From an uncultured Bacteroidales bacterium (GTDB lineage: Bacteria > Bacteroidota > Bacteroidia > Bacteroidales > UBA932): a stretch of 64,000 nucleotides of DNA. Of the stretch, positions 52,129-61,393 are shown in pieces; position 1 is the stretch's first letter, and every line of letters begins with the position of its first letter. The position numbers and the translations under genes were made by a program. The notes below the pieces were generated by a model. That model searched no databases. It was not told the DNA's origin and saw only the letters and a program-made list of their open reading frames with translations. Location of the stretch: NCBI GenBank assembly GCA_944326235.1, contig CALVDH010000011.1:1-64000 (forward strand), written 5' to 3'.

Positions 52129-52168
52129 AATATTTTTCTATTTTGTCTGTTTCTGATTAATTGTAATT

Positions 52169-53560
52169 CTACTGCTTATTGAGTATGGCCTTGCCGGCCT
52201 CGTTGCGCTCGATCCTGTCGACGTACAGGACCTCAATGTTCTTATGGAACAACTTCGTCTTTTCCACTATCAAGTCCAGGACACTGTCCTTTATCTCCGG
52301 ATTGGTGATGCGCACCGTAAGCATGTCGTCCGTGCCGCTGCACAGGCAGTCCGTGTCGAATGCCGACTTCACGATATGCTCCACCTCGTCCAGGCCGATG
52401 CGGAGGCCGAAGATCTTCAGGAAACGTTTCATCCGGCCGATGATGTAGTAGCAGCCGTCCGCGTCCCTGCGGGCGATGTCGCCGGTGCGGAGCACGCCGC
52501 GGTTCTCGTCCCCTTTCATCAGGTCCTCTGGGCATGTGGCATACCCCAGGGTGACGTTCTCACCCCGGTACACCATCTCGCCGGTGGCCTCACCATCGAA
52601 GGTCTCGGCTCCGCTGTCGTCAACTATTGAGAGCATTCCTCCTGGTTCTGCGATGCCGATGCTGCCTGTCTTTGTCTGTGCCTGTTCCGCCGGGAGGTAC
52701 GCCATACGTGCGGTGCCCTCGGTCTGTCCGTAGGTGGCGATGAACTGCCGACCGGTCCTTGCCGCATAGTCAGCGCAGGCACGGAACAGCTCGTCGCTCA
52801 TCCTGCCGCCTCCCTGGGTGATAATCCTAAGGTCCGGAAGGTCCATGCGGAAGAAGCGCATTTTGCTCAGAATCTCGAAACTGTAGGGTACGCCGGTGAG
52901 GATGGTCGCACGACCGTCACGCAGCATGCTCCAGAAGCCCTTGTCAAGCATCGACTTGCCGCACAGAAGCACGGTCGCACCGCTGTAAAGGTGGCTGGCG
53001 ATGACGGACAGGCCCATGGTGTAGTGCATCGGAAGGATGGCCATGGCACGGAACTCCGGAGTGATGCCGAACATCCTCGAGACATTCTCCGCGTTGGCCT
53101 CGATGTTGCGGTAACTGTGGCGCACCAGCTTGGGGCTGCCCGTGGAGCCGGAGGTGGGCAGCAGCAGGGCAAGGTCTGAGTACAGGTCGGGAGGGGTAAG
53201 GCCGGTGCGCACGAGGCTGTAGCCATGGGATGAGAATACACGCTCATAGCCGAACTCATACTCCATGTCAGATGGAATCCACAGGTATTCCGGGCGGTAC
53301 AGGTCCCTCAAATGCCCGTAAAGGTCTTTTTCTGTATGGGCACTGAGCACCAGGGGAACTATGCCGTCCGAAAGGCACGAGGTGTATCCCAGCATGGAGC
53401 CTATGGTGTTTGTAGCCATTATGAATATCAGGGTGCGCTTGGGTAGAATGCACCTGAACTCTTCGGCGAAGGAGACTATATCGCCGTATGTCACGGATAT
53501 ACGGCTGTCGTCCACCGCAGCCACGGACTGCGGCGGTTTCTGGTCCAGATTTAAAAACAT
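52169..53560 (-). CDS. ANL-superfamily acyl-activating enzyme
   Basis: A 463-residue adenylate-forming enzyme. Core motifs: L-P-T-S-G-S-T-G-S-P-K (A3, about 134), T-Y-G-Q-T-E-G (A5), L-R-T-G-D-I-A (A7), G-R-M-K-R-F-L-K-I-F-G-L-R-I (A8) and the last-motif Lys in E-A-G-K-A-I-L. Such enzymes make acyl-AMP and load the acyl group onto CoA or a carrier protein. The flanking ACP genes suggest direct loading of an ACP. Substrate unknown. Confidence 0.82.
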   Translation of the reverse strand: MFLNLDQKPPQSVAAVDDSRISVTYGDIVSFAEEFRCILPKRTLIFIMATNTIGSMLGYTSCLSDGIVPLVLSAHTEKDLYGHLRDLYRPEYLWIPSDMEYEFGYERVFSSHGYSLVRTGLTPPDLYSDLALLLPTSGSTGSPKLVRHSYRNIEANAENVSRMFGITPEFRAMAILPMHYTMGLSVIASHLYSGATVLLCGKSMLDKGFWSMLRDGRATILTGVPYSFEILSKMRFFRMDLPDLRIITQGGGRMSDELFRACADYAARTGRQFIATYGQTEGTARMAYLPAEQAQTKTGSIGIAEPGGMLSIVDDSGAETFDGEATGEMVYRGENVTLGYATCPEDLMKGDENRGVLRTGDIARRDADGCYYIIGRMKRFLKIFGLRIGLDEVEHIVKSAFDTDCLCSGTDDMLTVRITNPEIKDSVLDLIVEKTKLFHKNIEVLYVDRIERNEAGKAILNKQ

Positions 53561-53589
53561 TCTGATTCTGTTCTGCTTGGAAATATCTG

Positions 53590-54348
53590 TCAGATGGTGG
53601 CGCAGCCGTCCACGCCCAGTATTTGACCGGAGATGTAGGAGGCGCGGTCGGAGGCCAGGAAAGAGCAGGCATCGGCCACGTCCTCGGGGGTGCCGAGACG
53701 GCCCAGAGCTATCTTCTCTATGCGCGAGTCTATCTTACCGCCGTCACTGAGGTAAAGCTCGTCGAAGCGTTCTGTCCTCACGATGCCGGGGGCCACAGCG
53801 TTAACGCGGATGTGCTGCGGGGCAAGTTCCTTGGCCGCGGATTTAGTGATAGATATCACGGCTCCTTTGGTCGCAGAGTAGGCCACTTGACCGGGAGAAC
53901 CAACCACGCCCGTGATGGACGCGATGTTCACGAAGCAGCCGCCTCCGCCGCGGACCATCAGGCGCGAGGCCGTCTGGATCATGTCTATCACGGCCAGTAC
54001 GTTCACGGAGAACATGCGCTCCATGTCGGACTTGACTATCATCCCGAGTTTCTTATTGGAGATTATGGCCGCATTGTTCACCACGCAGTCTATACGGCCC
54101 TCGGACTTGTAGACGGACATCAGACCGACCTTGAGGGCGGAACTATCCGTCACATCGAAACACACGGGAACTACCCTAGTGCCGTTCCTGGAAGCACAGT
54201 CTGCCGCCCATGAGTCCATATCACCCGATGCAAGGTCGTTGACATAGACCACCGCCCCATCCGATGCGAAGCGCTCGGCGATGGCGCGGCCGATGCCGCG
54301 GCCGGCACCGGTAATAAGACACACTTTATTTTCTAACAATCTGTTCAT
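53590..54348 (-). CDS. FabG-like short-chain reductase
   Basis: A 252-residue classical SDR: T-G-A-G-R-G-I-G (residues about 12-19), V-N-N-A-A, Ser in N-I-A-S-I-T-G, Y-S-A-T-K (Y-x-x-x-K), and the F-L-A-S-D-x-A-S-Y-I-S-G-Q end. Probably reduces a 3-oxoacyl group on ACP to 3-hydroxyacyl. GC-rich, unlike the second reductase gene next to it. Confidence 0.8.
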   Translation of the reverse strand: MNRLLENKVCLITGAGRGIGRAIAERFASDGAVVYVNDLASGDMDSWAADCASRNGTRVVPVCFDVTDSSALKVGLMSVYKSEGRIDCVVNNAAIISNKKLGMIVKSDMERMFSVNVLAVIDMIQTASRLMVRGGGGCFVNIASITGVVGSPGQVAYSATKGAVISITKSAAKELAPQHIRVNAVAPGIVRTERFDELYLSDGGKIDSRIEKIALGRLGTPEDVADACSFLASDRASYISGQILGVDGCATI

Positions 54349-54355
54349 TTATTTT

Positions 54356-55117
54356 TCATTTTAAGGAACGTCCTCCATCCACAATCAGATTCACACCCGT
54401 TATATACGAAGCAGCATCCGAAAGTAGAAAAACAATAGCATTTGCAATCTCCTCTGGCTTGGCATAACGTTTCATAGGATATCGCTCCAAATCTCTGGCC
54501 ACGTCCTCTTCAGACTGTTCCCGATGTTCAATCAACGGCGTAAGAGTTCGTCCAGGGTTTACTGCATTGCATCTGATGCCCTTGCCGGCATACTCCAATG
54601 CAGCATATTTCATAAACGCATTTACTGCACTTTTACATGCACCGTAAACTGATACACCCTGAGCGAAATTCGTCAAACCGGATATTGATGAGGTAAAGAC
54701 AACAGATGAGGGATGTCTCATCTTTTTCTTTTTGACCAGAGTTTTAAGCAGCAGTACCGGAACAAACGTATCAATACTGAACATTTTATGAAGATCGTCA
54801 GCTTTAACAAACTGCATGGGTTTCAACATTGACACTCCTGCGTTATTGACCAGACCATCAAGGTCCGGACAAACATCCGTAACATTTTCTATTACCCCTT
54901 CTGCAGCCAAATCCCCTGGGATTATCAGATGATCCTCTTTTGACCCAGGTTTTCCCATCATTGCGAGTGTCTCATCAAGAGCATCTATATTTCGTCCTGA
55001 AAGAACTACTCTCGCACCCATACCTGCGCAAAAGACCGCTGTTGCACGGCCTATTCCGGATGAAGCACCTGTAATGAGTATTGTTTTACCACAAAGTGAA
55101 AACGGACTATCCTGCAT
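54356..55117 (-). CDS. Second short-chain dehydrogenase/reductase
   Basis: A 253-residue classical SDR: T-G-A-S-S-G-I-G, V-N-N-A-G-V-S, Ser in F-T-S-S-I-S-G, Y-G-A-C-K (Y-x-x-x-K) and the S-Y-I-T-G-V-N-L-I-V-D-G-G end. It may be a second 3-oxoacyl-ACP reductase or act on a sugar. Its start overlaps the stop of ACP 2 by one base. AT-rich and divergent from the neighbouring SDR, so not a recent duplicate. Confidence 0.78.
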   Translation of the reverse strand: MQDSPFSLCGKTILITGASSGIGRATAVFCAGMGARVVLSGRNIDALDETLAMMGKPGSKEDHLIIPGDLAAEGVIENVTDVCPDLDGLVNNAGVSMLKPMQFVKADDLHKMFSIDTFVPVLLLKTLVKKKKMRHPSSVVFTSSISGLTNFAQGVSVYGACKSAVNAFMKYAALEYAGKGIRCNAVNPGRTLTPLIEHREQSEEDVARDLERYPMKRYAKPEEIANAIVFLLSDAASYITGVNLIVDGGRSLK

Positions 55118-55347
55118 TACTTCTTGCTCTCAACGACTCTATAAAGATCCTCTATCGTTTTTGTATTCCGGATGTCCGCACCTCCGATACTAACATCATA
55201 CTCCTCGTCAATCATAGAAATAATTGACAAAGCGGTCAGAGATGTCCACTCATCCAATGCCTTAAACTCAGTCTCAGGTTTAAAAACCTCAACAGCAGTA
55301 TCATCAAACTGCTCCGCGAAATGTTCGATAAACTCTTTAATATTCAT
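55117..55347 (-). CDS. Acyl carrier protein 2
   Basis: A 76-residue acidic ACP-type protein with the modified Ser at position 36 in E-W-T-S-L-T-A-L. Different in sequence from ACP 1. AT-rich, coupled to the SDR gene. Two carrier proteins in one locus suggest separate roles in loading and elongation, or merging of two modules. Confidence 0.78.
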   Translation of the reverse strand: MNIKEFIEHFAEQFDDTAVEVFKPETEFKALDEWTSLTALSIISMIDEEYDVSIGGADIRNTKTIEDLYRVVESKK

Positions 55348-55356
55348 AAAACTAAA

Positions 55357-56001
55357 TTATTTGGTATTTACCATTAAAACCTTAGCGGGGTTTCCGTATA
55401 CAGTATTCCCTTCTTTCACTTTTTTAATAACAAAACTACATGCAGCGACTATTGCTTTTCTTTCAACTACTACCTTATGATTTAAAACTGAATTTGTATA
55501 TACTGTTGCCTCCTCTCCAACCCTTGTACCTCCAACGCATACAACATGAGTATCTATTCTTGCCCAATCACCGACAAGAACATCATGTGCTACTACTGAG
55601 TACGCTTGTACTAAAACAAAATTCCCTATCACAGCATCCGCTCCTATTGAAGTATACGCCGCAATAACTGTTCCTTTACCAATTTGAGCATTACTTCCAA
55701 TTCTAGCTGTTTTGTGTATTAAAGAAATAAATTCTCCTCCCCTATTCAATATAAGTTCACAACACTTTTTCTTCCCGGAAACATCCCCGATTGAACATAT
55801 AAACACATCATCTTGTTTTGGATAATACTCTCTTATTGTGGAAATTATCGGAGGATAACCTTGAAAAGAATCTAATGCCTCTGTATCATCATTTATAAAT
55901 CCTTTTATCTGAAACTCAACACTATAACCTTTCGATTCACGAGCAATATCATATATTGTTCGTCCCATGCCTCCAGCACCTATAATTATTAAATTTTTCA
56001 T
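55357..56001 (-). CDS. PglD/NeuD-like sugar N-acyltransferase
   Basis: A 214-residue protein with the two-part form of PglD: an N-terminal Rossmann-like part (I-I-I-G-A-G-G-M-G-R, residues 4-13) that binds the nucleotide sugar, and a C-terminal left-handed beta-helix of hexapeptides with the catalytic His in V-A-H-D-V-L-V-G-D. PglD acetylates a UDP-4-amino sugar. Here the adjacent ACP 2 (9 bp away) suggests it transfers a longer acyl chain, as VioB-like enzymes are thought to do. Confidence 0.8.
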   Translation of the reverse strand: MKNLIIIGAGGMGRTIYDIARESKGYSVEFQIKGFINDDTEALDSFQGYPPIISTIREYYPKQDDVFICSIGDVSGKKKCCELILNRGGEFISLIHKTARIGSNAQIGKGTVIAAYTSIGADAVIGNFVLVQAYSVVAHDVLVGDWARIDTHVVCVGGTRVGEEATVYTNSVLNHKVVVERKAIVAACSFVIKKVKEGNTVYGNPAKVLMVNTK

Positions 56002-56014
56002 TTTAAAATTTTAA

Positions 56015-57151
56015 TTAATCAAAAAAAGTTGGCATAAAATCTTCATAGTACAACTGGTTATCAATACTACATTTCCTATTGTACTCTTGTTGCTCTCTTG
56101 AAAGACCACATAAATCATCAAGTGTTTTTAATTCATCATCAAATGAATAAATAATAAATCCTTTCCCTTTATAATATGTTAAAAGATTGTTATCATTTCT
56201 TAGAAATACCTTTATTCCATTTCTTAAACAATTGTATATATTGCCTGCAGCTTCCTGACGTTTCGCGCCATATATCGCACAAGAGGCAGTACTCAACAAG
56301 GTAAAATACTGTTGTTGCTGCATATACCTGGTAATCGGGGAAAACTTTTCTCTAAAAAATTTTTCTCCATAAAAACTAACCACTTTCTTCACAACTTCAG
56401 ATCCATATGAAAGCGGAACGACCTTTTCATATACATTATGTTCGTCAATTTTTTTTAATTGCTCGAATACTGTAATATGGTTTCCTGTAGGTGATGCCTG
56501 CTGATTAATTATAATTTTAGTTTGTTTTTTGACCAATGGCAACAACTCTATTTTATGATCCCTCCATGCTCCTCCGTAAGAAAAAAATTTATACAATAAA
56601 TTTGTTTTATAGAATTTATTCAATAGTTCAAAATCTTGTTTATTCCAAAAACAAAAGTACTTAATAAAAGGCAATGCCTCTTCCAATATTTTATAGTGCA
56701 CTTCTTTGCCAAGCAACTTGAAAACAAATGATGAATATTTGTTATGATGGTACGCCAAAAGTGTTAATGGATTTTTGTTCGCATCATTCAAATCATATAA
56801 ATTTCTTTGTGACAAGGAATAATATAATTCATATCCATAAAAAATCCAATAGACATCATATATATTTCCATTATCCTCTACCAACCTACTTAAAACATCT
56901 ATGTATTCTCTATATAAACCATGTAAAACAATTTTTGTGATATTATTCTTCAGAAAGTATTTTTTTATCTCGATGTAATTATCTTTCAATAGAGGTATTG
57001 ATGAAATAGTCCCCTCTGGACTTGGATATAAAATAATATTAGCTTTATTTGGAATAAAGAAAAATATGTTTTGTTTTGGGAAAAATGCCTCGAAGACTTT
57101 TATAGAATTTCCTATAAAATTCCCTTTAAGCGCGAAATGTGCAACTTTCAT
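56015..57151 (-). CDS. GT56-like (WecF-type) 4-amino-sugar transferase
   Basis: A 378-residue protein like WecF (dTDP-Fuc4NAc:lipid II transferase, GT56): I-I-N-Q-Q-A-S-P-T-G-N-H-I-T-V-F-E-Q-L in the middle, V-V-P-L-S-Y-G, and R-Q-E-A-A-G-N-I-Y-N-C-L near the end. GT56 enzymes use dTDP-4-acylamino-4,6-dideoxy-hexoses. This fits the aminotransferase at 58829 and the acyltransferase next door. Strongly AT-rich. Confidence 0.78.
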   Translation of the reverse strand: MKVAHFALKGNFIGNSIKVFEAFFPKQNIFFFIPNKANIILYPSPEGTISSIPLLKDNYIEIKKYFLKNNITKIVLHGLYREYIDVLSRLVEDNGNIYDVYWIFYGYELYYSLSQRNLYDLNDANKNPLTLLAYHHNKYSSFVFKLLGKEVHYKILEEALPFIKYFCFWNKQDFELLNKFYKTNLLYKFFSYGGAWRDHKIELLPLVKKQTKIIINQQASPTGNHITVFEQLKKIDEHNVYEKVVPLSYGSEVVKKVVSFYGEKFFREKFSPITRYMQQQQYFTLLSTASCAIYGAKRQEAAGNIYNCLRNGIKVFLRNDNNLLTYYKGKGFIIYSFDDELKTLDDLCGLSREQQEYNRKCSIDNQLYYEDFMPTFFD

Positions 57152-57152
57152 A

Positions 57153-58352
57153 TCATCTTTCTTTAAATAATGGAACTGACAATATATATGTGTATAACCA
57201 CAATTCCTTTAATGGATAATCCCTTATCATATTCGCAACAATAAAAACTATTAGAAATGAAAGGGATAAAATAGATTTGCTCGAGAAAGCATAAAACACA
57301 AAAAATAACAAAACTAATGACAACCCAACAATTCCATAAAGATATATAAATCTTTTAGTACCAGCTGAACCTACGAGTAAATTAACATCCGAATTACTTT
57401 CATAAACAGACCTTCCTGCTCCAAACCATTTCTCGTTCGTTTCAATATATCTTCGATATGTATTTTCTAAAACAGTAGATGTTCTATTATTTCCTGCCAA
57501 TCCTCCGTCTACGATTTCTAATCTAGAAAAAATATAATTGTTTAACAAATTGTCACCTCTATTAATGTTTATGGATACAAATACAACTATACCGAACAAA
57601 AATAAAGATAGACCAACATACATTATCCCTTTTCTCTTTGTAATTAGGTACAACAATAGTGAGCCTATAAGCAATCCATACGCAGCCAATGAAAATGACA
57701 ACAAAATAGCTATGAGAAATATCCAACTACTTGATTTTTTCAAATTAAATCTTTCAATAAACAATGCAAAACAGCATGTAGTTCCCACATGGCCAGGTTC
57801 AAGAAATAAACCTGCAAACCTGGGGACAATCTGAAAACCAGGCTGACCATTTAAAAGGAAAAAATAATACACCGTATGCTGGTAAAAAACAGATGTATCT
57901 GAATAATAATGAGGTAGAGGCGCTCCTAACAAAAACAATATCCAAAAAAACAAAGATATGCCAACAAGCCATTTTAACACTTTAATATATGTGTCCAAAA
58001 TCTTTTGCTTAATATCTTTTTCTGCAAATATTAGAATCACCGAAATTACCAAACTTAATACTGCACACAATTGTGAAATAAAAGTCATTGGTACTCTAAA
58101 TACTATATCATAAAATAGAATTACCATTAACAGCACACCTGATATCAACTGCTCTTTTGCAACATATCTTATCTTTCTCCATCTACAAAAAACTAGTAAT
58201 ACTGATACGACAAAGGCATATGCATATATTAAAAGCGAAGGTATAAACCACGTAAAATATAAATTCATTGACTTGAACATAACCAATAAGTACGCAACGA
58301 CAATGTTAATTTCCATTAATCTATGCCTACTAGCAGTTATACTTGAAACCAT
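57153..58352 (-). CDS. Wzy-type O-antigen/capsule polymerase
   Basis: A 399-residue protein with about 10-11 transmembrane segments and one larger outer loop (about 285-340), containing the P-R-F-A-G-L-F-L-E-P-G-H motif near residue 180 that is typical for Wzy-like ligase/polymerase proteins. It would join repeat units in the periplasm. Strongly AT-rich and, as usual for Wzy, poorly conserved, so the call rests on topology and context. Confidence 0.75.
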   Translation of the reverse strand: MVSSITASRHRLMEINIVVAYLLVMFKSMNLYFTWFIPSLLIYAYAFVVSVLLVFCRWRKIRYVAKEQLISGVLLMVILFYDIVFRVPMTFISQLCAVLSLVISVILIFAEKDIKQKILDTYIKVLKWLVGISLFFWILFLLGAPLPHYYSDTSVFYQHTVYYFFLLNGQPGFQIVPRFAGLFLEPGHVGTTCCFALFIERFNLKKSSSWIFLIAILLSFSLAAYGLLIGSLLLYLITKRKGIMYVGLSLFLFGIVVFVSININRGDNLLNNYIFSRLEIVDGGLAGNNRTSTVLENTYRRYIETNEKWFGAGRSVYESNSDVNLLVGSAGTKRFIYLYGIVGLSLVLLFFVFYAFSSKSILSLSFLIVFIVANMIRDYPLKELWLYTYILSVPLFKER

Positions 58353-58828
58353 GATTTAGCTTCGCTTTATAATTTTAAGTTGTATTATATGGCATCTCGC
58401 TGATAGACGCAGATGTCAAATGAACTCCCAAATGGCACGCAACGCTTTTTATAAAGCACTCATGCTGTACCCGTCGGATTTTTAGATGTCTTTCTTATTG
58501 TTGTTTTATGTTTATACTCGTTGTTTTCTACAAGCTGGCAACCAGAATTCGATGCATGTGCTGCTATACACCACAACATCGACGAATAATTTCCCAAAGA
58601 AGTCTCATGCAGAACAATTCAACGCACAGATTACGTTGCTATTCACTTCGAACATTTCATTCCACAGCCATCTTAAAAGTGGAGGCTCGTCTTGTTGATG
58701 AAGTAGAATTTTGCTCATTGTTCGCTGCTATACATAACTGTTGCTTTTTGGTTTGCCATACGAAACTTTGTACTTATTTTAACCACGTACGATTTTTTAC
58801 CAAACAATATGTCGCTGCAGCAATTTTT
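58353..58828. other. 476-bp non-coding gap inside the glycan locus
   Basis: No supported gene on either strand; only short frames that do not look like proteins. The DNA is AT-rich with no repeat, no clear promoter and no hairpin seen by eye. It separates AT-rich genes on the left from GC-rich ones on the right and may be a junction left by cassette exchange. Confidence 0.5.
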
Positions 58829-59938
58829 TTAATTGTGGACAGCATCCAGGATTCTCTCCACGTCCTCTCCGCTGAGCTGGTGATGCATCGGAAGGCAGAT
58901 GACCTGCTCCGCGATGCGGTGGGCGACCGGAAGGTTCTCCCTAGTCGCGGACTCCAGCCCTCTGTACGTCGAGAACTCGCTGATCAGGGGATAGAAGTAT
59001 CTGCGGCCGTAGATGTTCCTTGATTTCAGCTTTTCGTAAAGCTCGTCCCTCGTCATCCCGTACTGCTCCGGGTCCACAAAGATCGGGAAGTAGGAGTAGT
59101 TGTGCCGTACACCCGGCATGTCCTCGAAGTACGTGATGCCGGGGACATCCCTAAGGCCCTCGCGGTAGGCAATCGCTACCCTGTGCCTGGCCTCGATGGC
59201 TTCGTCCACATGCCTGAGATTTATAAGCCCCACCGCCGAGCGCACCTCGTCCATCTTTCCGTTGATGCCGGGGGCAACTACCGTCGTCTCGCCGGCGAAG
59301 CCGAAGTTCTTCAGGTAGTCTATCCGCTGCTTGGTCCTAGCATCGTGCATTATAAGTGCTCCGCCCTCTATCGTGTTGTACACCTTTGTCGCATGAAAGC
59401 TGAGGGTCGACATGTCGCCCGCGTTCAGGATGCCCTCCCCGTCCACCTCCACGCCGAAGGCGTGCGCCGCGTCGTAGATGACCCTGAGGCCGTACTTGTC
59501 CGCTATGTCCTGAATCCGTTTCGTGTCGCACGGCTTGCCGTAGCAGTGAACAGGCATGATGGCCGTGGTCCGCGGAGTTATCGCAGCCTCGATGCAGTCA
59601 GGGTTGATGCCGCAGTTAGACGGGTCGATGTCCACGAACACAGGCTTGATGCCGTTCCACCACAGAGAGTGGGTCGTCGCCACGAAGCTGAAAGGGGTCG
59701 TTATGACCTCGCCCGTGATGCGCAGCGCCTGCAGAGCAGTTATCAATGGAAGGGTGCCGTTGGTGAAAAGGCTGACGTAGGGTACCTTCAGGTACTCGCA
59801 CAGGGCCGCCTCTAGTTCCTTGTGATAGTGTCCGTTGTTGGTGATCCATTTCCGGGACCAGATATCCCGAAGGTACGCGTCGAGTTCGTCCAGGTCCGGA
59901 AGGAGCGGGGACGTCACGGTTATCTGAGTGTTGTCCAT
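58829..59938 (-). CDS. VioA/WecE/FdtB-type sugar aminotransferase
   Basis: A 369-residue DegT-family PLP enzyme. Features: S-P-L-L-P-D-L, W-I-T-N-N-G, F-T-N-G-T-L, T-T-P-F-S-F-V-A-T, Y-D-A-A-H-A-F-G-V and the Schiff-base Lys in S-F-H-A-T-K-V-Y-N-T. The start of the sequence is like VioA/FdtB, which make dTDP-4-amino or 3-amino-6-deoxy sugars from dTDP-4-keto-6-deoxyglucose. The dehydratase for that precursor (RmlB) is not in this window. The acyltransferase and GT56 enzyme downstream suggest the 4-amino product. Confidence 0.82.
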   Translation of the reverse strand: MDNTQITVTSPLLPDLDELDAYLRDIWSRKWITNNGHYHKELEAALCEYLKVPYVSLFTNGTLPLITALQALRITGEVITTPFSFVATTHSLWWNGIKPVFVDIDPSNCGINPDCIEAAITPRTTAIMPVHCYGKPCDTKRIQDIADKYGLRVIYDAAHAFGVEVDGEGILNAGDMSTLSFHATKVYNTIEGGALIMHDARTKQRIDYLKNFGFAGETTVVAPGINGKMDEVRSAVGLINLRHVDEAIEARHRVAIAYREGLRDVPGITYFEDMPGVRHNYSYFPIFVDPEQYGMTRDELYEKLKSRNIYGRRYFYPLISEFSTYRGLESATRENLPVAHRIAEQVICLPMHHQLSGEDVERILDAVHN

Positions 59939-59941
59939 CGT

Positions 59942-61393
59942 TTATTTCTTGCTTTTTCTGAGGACTCCGAGTACGGTGTCCCTGATTTCAATGTATTCAG
60001 GAAGGCGGAATGCCTCGCACAGACCGGTTACTATCGCTGCGCCCGTGAACAGCTGGGCGAGGAGCATCCATACCGGACGCAGGTCAAGCAGCGCGAGGGC
60101 GAAGACGCAGGCGAACATTACTGCTGCTACCCCGAAGGACGGGAGGATGTCCCGTATCTGAGCCCACATGGAGTAGCCGATGAGCTTTCCCGAGTATCTG
60201 GAATTGAGCCAGTATGCTATGATGCCTGTTACCAGCGAGCCCCACAGCATCCACTCGATGCTCAGGAAGATTCCAAGCAGCAGCGGGCCTACGGCGATGA
60301 TCTTCTTAACTATCTCCAGCTTAAGGAAGAGGTCCGACCGCCCCTGCACCTGGAGCATGTTCAGGTTGATGGCGTGCAGAGGGTACAGCGACGCAGCGAA
60401 GCAGATTATCTGAAGATAATGGGCGGCCTCCTTCCACTGGGGGCCGATGAGCACCGTCAGCAGAGACTCAGCTACAGCCGACAGGCCGAAAAGCAGCACG
60501 AACGACGCCAGCATCGTGGTACGTATGATCTTCCGGTAGCCCTCCTTCATCCGTTCTCTTTCGTCCTGGATGGAGCTCAGCACCGGGTAACTTACCCTCT
60601 GAACTATCGACGTCATATTGGACGAGAAGATGTCCGAGAACTGCTTGCCCCTTGTATACTGTCCCAGTGTGGACGTGGAGTAGCACTTGCCTATTACAAG
60701 CTGGTAAATCTCCTTCCACACAGTATCGATGAGGCCCGACACCAGCAATTTCCAGCCGAAGCCGAACAGCTCGCGGAACGATGACCATGAAAACTGCCAT
60801 GTGGGTTTCCATTTGTTGAGTATCCACAGGCAGACCGTGTTGATCAGCTGCCGGCTTATCTGCTGCCCCACCAGGCTCCATACACCCAGGCCGCAGAAGG
60901 CCATCGCGAGGCCCACGGCGCCGCTGGCTACCGAGGAGGTCAGCGAGGCCTTCGTCTGAGTCTTGAAGTCCACGCTCTTGACCAGGCGCGTCCTCTGTAT
61001 CAGTGCCAGCGCGTTGATGACCACTATCACCGACATAACGCGCACAAGCGGCACCAGCTGGGGTTCCTTGAAGAACCGGCTGAAAGGGCCGGCAACCAGT
61101 ATCATGGCCGCCACCATCACCAGGCTCACCGCAAGGTTGAAGATGAACGCGGTGCTGTAGTCCGTCTCGCCGGCGTCCTTCTTGCGGATCAGGGCGTTCG
61201 AGAAGCCGCTGTCAACGATGCTGTTGAACACAGCAACCAGGATCATGATGTAGCCTATCAGGCCGTACTCGTGCGGAGTCAGCAGACGCGCCAAGACAAG
61301 GCCCACAAGAAAGGTCACGCCCTGGCTCGACACGCTGTCCACGGCGCTCCAGAAGGTGCCCCGGACGGTTTTTTTCTTCAGAGATTCTGACAC
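59942..61393 (-). CDS. Wzx-type lipid-linked oligosaccharide flippase
   Basis: A 483-residue membrane protein with about 12-14 hydrophobic segments, of the polysaccharide transporter (MVF/RfbX-like) group: F-W-S-A-V-D-S-V-S-S-Q-G at the start and L-A-R-L-L-T-P-H-E-Y-G-L-I-G-Y near residue 35. It moves undecaprenyl-linked repeats across the inner membrane. First gene of the locus in transcription order, 3 bp before the aminotransferase. GC-rich. Chain-length control (Wzz) and export (Wza/Wzc) genes are not in the window. Confidence 0.88.
   Translation of the reverse strand: MSESLKKKTVRGTFWSAVDSVSSQGVTFLVGLVLARLLTPHEYGLIGYIMILVAVFNSIVDSGFSNALIRKKDAGETDYSTAFIFNLAVSLVMVAAMILVAGPFSRFFKEPQLVPLVRVMSVIVVINALALIQRTRLVKSVDFKTQTKASLTSSVASGAVGLAMAFCGLGVWSLVGQQISRQLINTVCLWILNKWKPTWQFSWSSFRELFGFGWKLLVSGLIDTVWKEIYQLVIGKCYSTSTLGQYTRGKQFSDIFSSNMTSIVQRVSYPVLSSIQDERERMKEGYRKIIRTTMLASFVLLFGLSAVAESLLTVLIGPQWKEAAHYLQIICFAASLYPLHAINLNMLQVQGRSDLFLKLEIVKKIIAVGPLLLGIFLSIEWMLWGSLVTGIIAYWLNSRYSGKLIGYSMWAQIRDILPSFGVAAVMFACVFALALLDLRPVWMLLAQLFTGAAIVTGLCEAFRLPEYIEIRDTVLGVLRKSKK

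Noticed and set aside
58353..58828. Small plus-strand frames in the glycan-locus gap (e.g. 58508-59023) as genes.
   Set aside because: They run into the antisense of the aminotransferase gene, lack a promoter or family, and have poor codon use.
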